10,743 bases of DNA, from positions 1-10,743 of the forward strand of contig URVS01000033.1 in NCBI GenBank assembly GCA_900551385.1, read 5' to 3'. Below, one piece after another: positions 6,262 through 10,743 of this stretch (positions within the stretch are counted from its first letter, which is position 1; each line of letters starts with the position of its first letter). This DNA is from an uncultured Mollicutes bacterium. GTDB taxonomy: Bacteria > Bacillota_I > Bacilli_A > RFN20 > CAG-449. Below the pieces are notes generated by a model. It saw nothing but the letters and a program-made list of their open reading frames with translations, ran no database searches and was not told where the DNA came from. Both the position numbers and the translations under genes were made by a program.

Positions 6262-7530
6262 AAAAAAATGTCTATTTTAAAAGATGTTTATAATTATATT
6301 GAAGAGATAAAAACTAAAAAAAGATCTTTTCAAAGATTAATGAATAAAGGAATAACTGGTTATGATGAAAAAGTAACTCGTATTATAAAAGATTCTTTAA
6401 AATCTATTGTTAACCGTTATTATTTTTTAGAATGGGAATTAAGTAAACTTATTAAAGTAAATGATGAACACACTAAAGATTATCTTATTTGTGCTTTAGG
6501 TCAATATCATTTTGTTAACGAAATTAGTAATGAAATGTTATTATCATTTTTTAAAGATGAACTTAATTCATTTGATGATAAACTTTCACCTGATTTTGTT
6601 TATAATAAATTTATTTCTTTAAATGGAAAAACATTAACTATTTCTGAATTTGAAAATAAAATTATTTATAAAAGATTAGCAGTTACTTATTCTTATCCAG
6701 AATGGGTATGTAAAATGTTATGTAAACATTATGGTTATAAGAAAGCTTATAGAGCTATTGCTTCTTCTAAAAGAAATATTAATTTATCTTTAAATGTTAA
6801 TACTTTATTAACTACTAGAGATGAGATATTAAAAAAATATCCTTCTACTTATGAAAAAGGTACTTTAACTGATACAGCTTTAAAATATAAAGGTAAACAA
6901 AAATTAATTGATTTAAATGCTTTTACTAGTAATTTTTTCTTTGTTGAAGACGAGTCTAAGCAATTACTTGTAAGAAATTTAAATTTAGAAATGAATGATA
7001 CATGTTTATTAATTAATGAAGAAAAAGGATCTACTGCTATTGATATGGCAACTAAAACTAAAGATAGAGGCCTTATCCATGTTGCTAGTAATAATGTTAT
7101 TGATTATAACGCAATTAAAACTATGACAGAACGTTTTAAAATACATTCGTTAGATATATTTGAATCTAATGTTGATCAATTAATTACTCATGTAGGATAT
7201 GGAAGTTGTGATAAAGTTTTATTTATTGCACCATCTTCTGAATTAGGTTTAGTAAGAAAAAGACCTGATATTTTATTAACATTAAAAAAAGAAGATATTG
7301 ATTCTATTTTAAAAACACAAAAAGAACAATTAGAAGAAGTAAGTAAATTCGTTAAAAACGATGGCTTACTTGAATATGCTGTCTTTACTTACTCAAGAAA
7401 AGAAACAACTAAAATTATCAAAGAATTTACTTTAAATCACCCAGAATTTGAATTAATTTGTGATAGACAAATTTTTGCTAATGATGTACCAAGTGATGGA
7501 GTATATTTTGCTTTATTAAGAAAAAATTAA
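6259..7530 (+). CDS. rsmB: RsmB-family 16S rRNA methyltransferase homologue, apparently catalytically inactive
   Basis: RsmB normally makes m5C967 in 16S rRNA. This 423-residue protein (420 if it starts at the ATG, 6268) has the family layout. A NusB-like helical domain comes first (~1-140, with ALGQYHFVNEI), then SYPEWVCKML and YG, a VEDESKQLL element (229-237), a Rossmann-like domain and the typical ending PSDGVYFALLRK. The catalytic parts are gone. The SAM motif that should read LDLCAAPGGKT aligns with LLINEEKGSTA (250-260). The acidic SAM-ribose position has no acidic residue (HVASNN). DAPCSGLG is IAPSSELG (323-330), with Cys changed to Ser. The YSTCS motif ends FTYS (376-379), with the nucleophile Cys changed to Tyr. 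The frame is intact and non-catalytic landmarks are kept, so this looks like a selected pseudoenzyme rather than a decaying gene. rlmN follows after three bases. Confidence 0.8.
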   Translation: MKKMSILKDVYNYIEEIKTKKRSFQRLMNKGITGYDEKVTRIIKDSLKSIVNRYYFLEWELSKLIKVNDEHTKDYLICALGQYHFVNEISNEMLLSFFKDELNSFDDKLSPDFVYNKFISLNGKTLTISEFENKIIYKRLAVTYSYPEWVCKMLCKHYGYKKAYRAIASSKRNINLSLNVNTLLTTRDEILKKYPSTYEKGTLTDTALKYKGKQKLIDLNAFTSNFFFVEDESKQLLVRNLNLEMNDTCLLINEEKGSTAIDMATKTKDRGLIHVASNNVIDYNAIKTMTERFKIHSLDIFESNVDQLITHVGYGSCDKVLFIAPSSELGLVRKRPDILLTLKKEDIDSILKTQKEQLEEVSKFVKNDGLLEYAVFTYSRKETTKIIKEFTLNHPEFELICDRQIFANDVPSDGVYFALLRKN

Positions 7531-7533
7531 AAT

Positions 7534-8568
7534 ATGAGAACTAATATATATGGACTAACTTTAGAACAATTAGAAGAACTAATGGTTCAAGAAAATCAAA
7601 ATAAATATCGCGCGAAACAATTATTTTCATGGATTTATGAAAAGAATGTTACTGATTTTGATTTAATGAGCGATATATCAAAAAAATTTATTGCAATATT
7701 AAAAGAAAAATATTGTTTAATTAAACCAACTATTTTTACTAAACAAGTTTCTAGTGATGGCACGATTAAATTACTTTTAGAAATGGAAGATGGGGCAAAA
7801 GTTGAAACTGTTTTAATGCGTTATAATTATGGTCAAGTAGCTTGTGTTTCAAGTCAAGTTGGCTGTAATATGGGTTGCTCATTTTGTGCTTCTGGCTTAT
7901 TAAAAAGACAAAGAAATTTAACTACTAGTGAAATGGTAGGAGAAATTCTTGTTTTAAATGATTTAATTAAAGAAGAAAATTTAAGAGTAACTCATGTAGT
8001 AGTTATGGGAACAGGTGAACCTTTTGATAATTTTGATAATGTTATGAACTTTATTAAAATTATTAATAATCAAAAAGCTTTAGCAATAGGGGCTAGACAT
8101 ATTACTGTTTCTACTTGTGGAATACCTGATAAAATTAGAATGTACGCTAGTAGTGGATTACAAATTAATTTAGCTATTTCTTTACATGCTCCTAATGATG
8201 AATTAAGATCTAAATTAATGCCAATTAATAAAGCTTATCCTTTACATGAATTAATGGAAGCAATTAAATATTATAATGTTACTGCTGATAGAAGAATTAC
8301 TTTTGAATATATTTTATTAAAAGATGTTAATGATACTATGGAATGTGCTGATGAATTAGCTTCTTTAATACGACCAGTATTTGCTTATGTTAATTTAATT
8401 CCTTATAATGAAGTAAATGAAAATGGTTATCATAGATCTACTAGAGCTAAAGAATTTATGGATAGATTAATGAAAAAAGGTGTTAATGTTACTATTAGAA
8501 AAGAATTTGGTACTGATATTGACGCAGCATGTGGCCAATTAAGAGCTAAGAAAGAGAAAATATTATAA
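7534..8568 (+). CDS. rlmN: RlmN, dual-specificity rRNA/tRNA adenine-C2 methyltransferase
   Basis: Radical SAM enzyme that methylates C2 of A2503 in 23S rRNA and A37 of certain tRNAs. It has 344 residues, the usual size. The iron-sulfur motif CNMGCSFC provides C111, C115 and C118. The mechanistic cysteine pair is present as C104 (seven residues before the cluster) and C333 in DIDAACGQL, which carries the transferred methyl in the family. The SAM-binding GEP is at 161-163, and VSTCGIP, SLHAPND and the NLIPYNEV segment are all there. The C-terminal FGTDIDAACGQL identifies RlmN (Cfr is the closest alternative). The start is three bases after the rsmB homologue with only a weak purine-rich site (AAGAAAAAA), so translation is probably coupled. 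Its TAA overlaps the prpC ATG. In contrast to its neighbour, this methyltransferase keeps every catalytic residue. Confidence 0.95.
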   Translation: MRTNIYGLTLEQLEELMVQENQNKYRAKQLFSWIYEKNVTDFDLMSDISKKFIAILKEKYCLIKPTIFTKQVSSDGTIKLLLEMEDGAKVETVLMRYNYGQVACVSSQVGCNMGCSFCASGLLKRQRNLTTSEMVGEILVLNDLIKEENLRVTHVVVMGTGEPFDNFDNVMNFIKIINNQKALAIGARHITVSTCGIPDKIRMYASSGLQINLAISLHAPNDELRSKLMPINKAYPLHELMEAIKYYNVTADRRITFEYILLKDVNDTMECADELASLIRPVFAYVNLIPYNEVNENGYHRSTRAKEFMDRLMKKGVNVTIRKEFGTDIDAACGQLRAKKEKIL

Positions 8569-9299
8569 TGTTTGCTTTTAAATCTGACATTGGTAAAATA
8601 AGAGAAAGAAACGAAGATTCAACTTGTATTATTGAAAATGATAATAATGATTTTTTTATGCTTGTTTTTGATGGCATGGGAGGCCATAAAAAAGGTGATG
8701 TGGCTTCTAGACTTGCTGAACAAAACATGGTAAAAGAATTTAAGCAAAAGAAAAAATTTTATGGTAAATTAGATATGTATTTTTGGCTAAAAAAATTAGT
8801 TAAAAACACTAATAAATTATTAAATAAATATTCTAGTGAAAATAATTCTTCACGTGGTATGGGAACTACTTTTTCATGCTTTTTAGTACATAATAAACAT
8901 ACTTTAATGTGCTATATTGGTGATACTAGATGTTATTTAATTAATAATAATAAATTAATTCAAAAATCTATTGATGAAACATATGTGGAATTTTTGTATG
9001 AGACAGGTCAAATTACTAAAGAAGAAAAATTACATCATCCTTCAAGTAATGTTATAACTAATGCATTAGGTTGTTATAGCAGTGTAAAAGTAAATTTAAA
9101 ATTTATTAAAGAAGATTATGATTATTTACTTTTATGTAGTGATGGATTATATAACATGGTTAATGATGATAATATTAATGAAATTGTAATTGAAAATGAT
9201 ACTTTAATAAACAAAATAGATAAATTAATTAATTTAGCTAATGAAAATGGTGGTAGAGATAATATAGCCATAGCGTTATATTCAAAAGGAGAATTATAA
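8568..9299 (+). CDS. prpC: PP2C-type Ser/Thr protein phosphatase (PrpC/Stp)
   Basis: Metal-dependent phosphatase that reverses phosphorylation by the kinase encoded directly downstream. All 243 residues form one PPM domain, matching the usual ~240-250. Motifs in order are R13 and N15-E16-D17-S18, the metal-binding D35-G-M-G-G39, MGTTF (98-102), GDTR (118-121), HPSSNVITNALG (157-168), SDGL (191-194) with metal ligand D192, and GGRDNIA (228-234) with D231. The QxTxDHS-type loop is altered to QKSIDET, and the usual TRALG reads TNALG. Neither change removes a metal ligand. The start ATG overlaps the rlmN stop in TAATG, and its own stop overlaps prkC the same way. Cytoplasmic, with no membrane segment. 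Confidence 0.93.
   Translation: MFAFKSDIGKIRERNEDSTCIIENDNNDFFMLVFDGMGGHKKGDVASRLAEQNMVKEFKQKKKFYGKLDMYFWLKKLVKNTNKLLNKYSSENNSSRGMGTTFSCFLVHNKHTLMCYIGDTRCYLINNNKLIQKSIDETYVEFLYETGQITKEEKLHHPSSNVITNALGCYSSVKVNLKFIKEDYDYLLLCSDGLYNMVNDDNINEIVIENDTLINKIDKLINLANENGGRDNIAIALYSKGEL
9285..9291 (+). promoter_or_regulatory. Ribosome binding site of prkC inside the end of prpC
   Basis: AAAGGAG, seven bases before the ATG at 9299, lies within the last codons of prpC. It fixes the kinase start at the TAATG overlap and lets the kinase be translated independently as well as by coupling. Confidence 0.75.
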
Positions 9300-10174
9300 T
9301 GATAAAACAAGGTGATATAATTGTTGATAGATATAGAATAAAAGACATTCTTGGTGAAGGTGGAATGGCTATTGTTTATCTTGCTTTTGATTTAGTTACT
9401 AAAAAAGAAGTAGCTATTAAAATTATTAAAGAAGAAACAATGAAAAATCCTGTTAATTTATCTCGTTTTGAACGTGAAGCTAGAGCAGCAGCTTCTTTAA
9501 ATCATCAAAATGTTGTTAGAATTATTAATTTAGGTACTTATGAAGGTAGACCATTCATGGTACATGAATTTATTAAAGGACAAACTGTAAAAGATTTATT
9601 AAAAGAAAGAGGTAAATTCACTTTTTTAGAAGCATGTGATATTATGTATCAATTATGTTCAGCGGTTATCCATGCTCATCAACATGGGGTAATACACCGC
9701 GATATTAAACCTGAAAATGTTTTTATTACTTCAGATAATACAATTAAATTAGGTGATTTTGGTATTGCTACATTTCAAGATAATAATGTAAGAGTAACTA
9801 AATCTGAAGTAGTAGTAGGTTCAGTTCATTATTTAGCACCAGAACTTTCTCAAGGAGCACCTGCAAGTGTACAATCAGATATATATGCTTTAGGTATCAC
9901 ATTTTTTGAATTAATTACTGGTAAAGTACCTTATGATGATCAATCTCCAGTTAGTGTAGCGTTAAAACATATTAATGAAAAATTCCCAAGTCCAAGAAAA
10001 TATAATTCTCGTACTCCTTTAATTATAGAAAAAATTATTTTAAAAGCATGTGCAAAAAATCCTAGTGATCGTTATAAAGATGTTTTTGAAATGAGAAAAG
10101 ATATTGATCGTATTTTAAGAGAACCTTCTTTAATTAAAAAGAAATCATTATTAGAAAGATTATTTAGAAAATAA
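9299..10174 (+). CDS. prkC: Ser/Thr protein kinase, PrkC-like kinase domain without PASTA repeats
   Basis: Hanks-type kinase expected to phosphorylate Ser/Thr on cellular proteins, opposed by the adjacent PrpC. Catalytic elements are complete: glycine loop LGEGGMAIVY (18-27), VAIK Lys41, the FERE helix with Glu60, HRDIKPEN (133-140) with Asp135, DFG (153-155), GSVHYLAPE (174-182) and SDIYALGI. The activation segment carries few phosphorylatable residues (T167, S169). The protein ends at residue 291 with a basic, amphipathic-looking tail (LIKKKSLLERLFRK). Typical PrkC proteins are ~600-700 residues, with a transmembrane helix and extracellular PASTA repeats that sense muropeptides. None is present here. 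The reading frame ends cleanly at TAA, with rsgA starting two bases later, so there is no remnant of a lost C-terminus. It is probably a soluble or peripherally membrane-bound kinase with a different input. Confidence 0.92.
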   Translation: MIKQGDIIVDRYRIKDILGEGGMAIVYLAFDLVTKKEVAIKIIKEETMKNPVNLSRFEREARAAASLNHQNVVRIINLGTYEGRPFMVHEFIKGQTVKDLLKERGKFTFLEACDIMYQLCSAVIHAHQHGVIHRDIKPENVFITSDNTIKLGDFGIATFQDNNVRVTKSEVVVGSVHYLAPELSQGAPASVQSDIYALGITFFELITGKVPYDDQSPVSVALKHINEKFPSPRKYNSRTPLIIEKIILKACAKNPSDRYKDVFEMRKDIDRILREPSLIKKKSLLERLFRK

Positions 10175-10176
10175 TT

Positions 10177-10743
10177 ATGAAAGGTAAAATTTTATCAACA
10201 GTAGCAGGAGTGTATAATGTTATTTTAGAAGATAAAAATATTATTAATATTACTCCTAGAGGCAAATTTCGTCATTTAAAAATAAAACCAGTTGTTGGTG
10301 ATAATGTTATTATTGAAAATAATATGATTAGTGAAATATTACCAAGAAAGAACATTTTAATTAGACCTAGTATTGCTAATATTGATTTAGGTATTATTGT
10401 TTCTTCTTGTTTATTAGATAAATTCTTATCTTATTTAAATATGAATAATATCACACCATTAATTATTTTGTCTAAAATTGATTTATCTAATGAAGAATTT
10501 ATTAATAAAGTAGTAGAAGAATATAATAAAATTAATATTAAAGTCATTCCATTTTCTAAAAAAGATAAAACTAATATTGATTTAATTCATTCTTTAATAA
10601 AAAATAAAACTATTGCATTTATGGGGCAAACTGGAGTAGGTAAATCTTCTTTGATTAATACTATATGTCCAGATTTTCTTAGAAAAGAAGGAGAATATTC
10701 CACTTCTTTAAAAAGAGGAAAACATCAAACTAAAGAAGTAATT
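10177..10743 (+). CDS. rsgA: RsgA, small-subunit maturation GTPase, cut by window end
   Basis: Circularly permuted GTPase that checks late assembly of the 30S subunit. The first 189 codons are visible. An N-terminal OB-fold begins MKGKILSTVAGVYNVIL and contains PRGKFRHLKIKPVVGDNV. IRPSIANIDLGIIVSS leads into the permuted G domain, with the G4-type LSKIDL before the P-loop GQTGVGKSS, the order diagnostic of the family. The switch segment reads RGKHQTKE where most family members have GKHTT or GRHTT; the second Thr is kept. The loop that normally reads like SAxxPxFSxxLLDRFL is shortened by about seven residues (SSCLLDKFL). The zinc-binding C-terminal domain lies beyond the window. The start is two bases after prkC, with only a weak purine-rich region in front, so it is probably translationally coupled. 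Confidence 0.93.
   Translation, partial: MKGKILSTVAGVYNVILEDKNIINITPRGKFRHLKIKPVVGDNVIIENNMISEILPRKNILIRPSIANIDLGIIVSSCLLDKFLSYLNMNNITPLIILSKIDLSNEEFINKVVEEYNKINIKVIPFSKKDKTNIDLIHSLIKNKTIAFMGQTGVGKSSLINTICPDFLRKEGEYSTSLKRGKHQTKEVI

Noticed and set aside
6259..7530. Sequencing error or frameshift explaining the missing rsmB motifs
   Set aside because: The frame is continuous and family landmarks appear before, between and after the altered motifs in the same frame, so a compensated frameshift does not explain the separate substitutions.
8546..8728. Minus-strand 60-codon reading frame
   Set aside because: Antisense to the conserved N-terminus of prpC, with no ribosome binding site or recognisable domain.
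9122..9310. Minus-strand 62-codon reading frame
   Set aside because: Antisense to the end of prpC; hydrophobic content follows from the AT-rich complement, not from a real membrane protein.
85..10743. CRISPR array, tRNA or rRNA genes, insertion sequences, large direct repeats
   Set aside because: I saw no regularly spaced repeats, cloverleaf-like GC-rich segments, transposase motifs or long repeats; nearly all the sequence is accounted for by coding genes.

Overview
The window is very AT-rich (I estimate roughly a quarter G+C outside the first 85 bases). It reads as a chromosomal housekeeping block from a low-GC Firmicutes-type bacterium, plausibly a reduced lineage near Erysipelotrichia/RF39/Mollicutes. 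That placement is inferred from composition and gene order (gmk-priA-rsmB-rlmN-prpC-prkC-rsgA is a Firmicutes order), not from a phylogeny. All nine visible stop codons are TAA. The seven Trp codons I can find are all TGG, and no gene is interrupted by TGA, so the standard bacterial code fits.

Layout: (1) Bases 1-~84 have a different composition and carry the start of an unrelated small membrane-type reading frame. They abut the middle of an M24 Xaa-Pro aminopeptidase gene (~85-1233) that lacks its N-terminal part, so this is a chimeric or rearranged junction. (2) A minus-strand rqcH (RqcH/NFACT ribosome-rescue factor, 1230-2801) converges on the peptidase, and the two genes share a TTAA at their stops. 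(3) A divergent intergenic region (2802-2929) carries a likely promoter for the plus-strand block. (4) A compact plus-strand block follows, with no obvious terminator: gmk, priA, a small DUF1904-like gene, an rsmB homologue, rlmN, prpC (PP2C phosphatase), prkC (Ser/Thr kinase) and rsgA (cut by the window end). From rsmB onward, genes are separated by 2-3 bases or overlap by one base (TAATG), implying co-transcription and translational coupling.

The genes cover nucleotide supply (Gmk), replication restart (PriA), ribosome modification and small-subunit maturation (RsmB homologue, RlmN, RsgA), a kinase/phosphatase pair (PrkC/PrpC) and, on the other strand, rescue of stalled large subunits (RqcH). 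Compared with the usual Firmicutes cluster, rpoZ and coaBC are missing between gmk and priA. def and fmt are missing between priA and rsmB, where the small DUF1904-like gene sits instead.

The most striking point is the RsmB homologue. It keeps the family's length, fold landmarks and genomic position, but has lost the SAM-binding motif and both motif cysteines (PCSG became PSSE, TCS became TYS). It looks like a conserved pseudo-methyltransferase rather than a decaying gene. A second point is that PrkC is only a kinase domain, without the membrane helix and PASTA repeats expected of the family.
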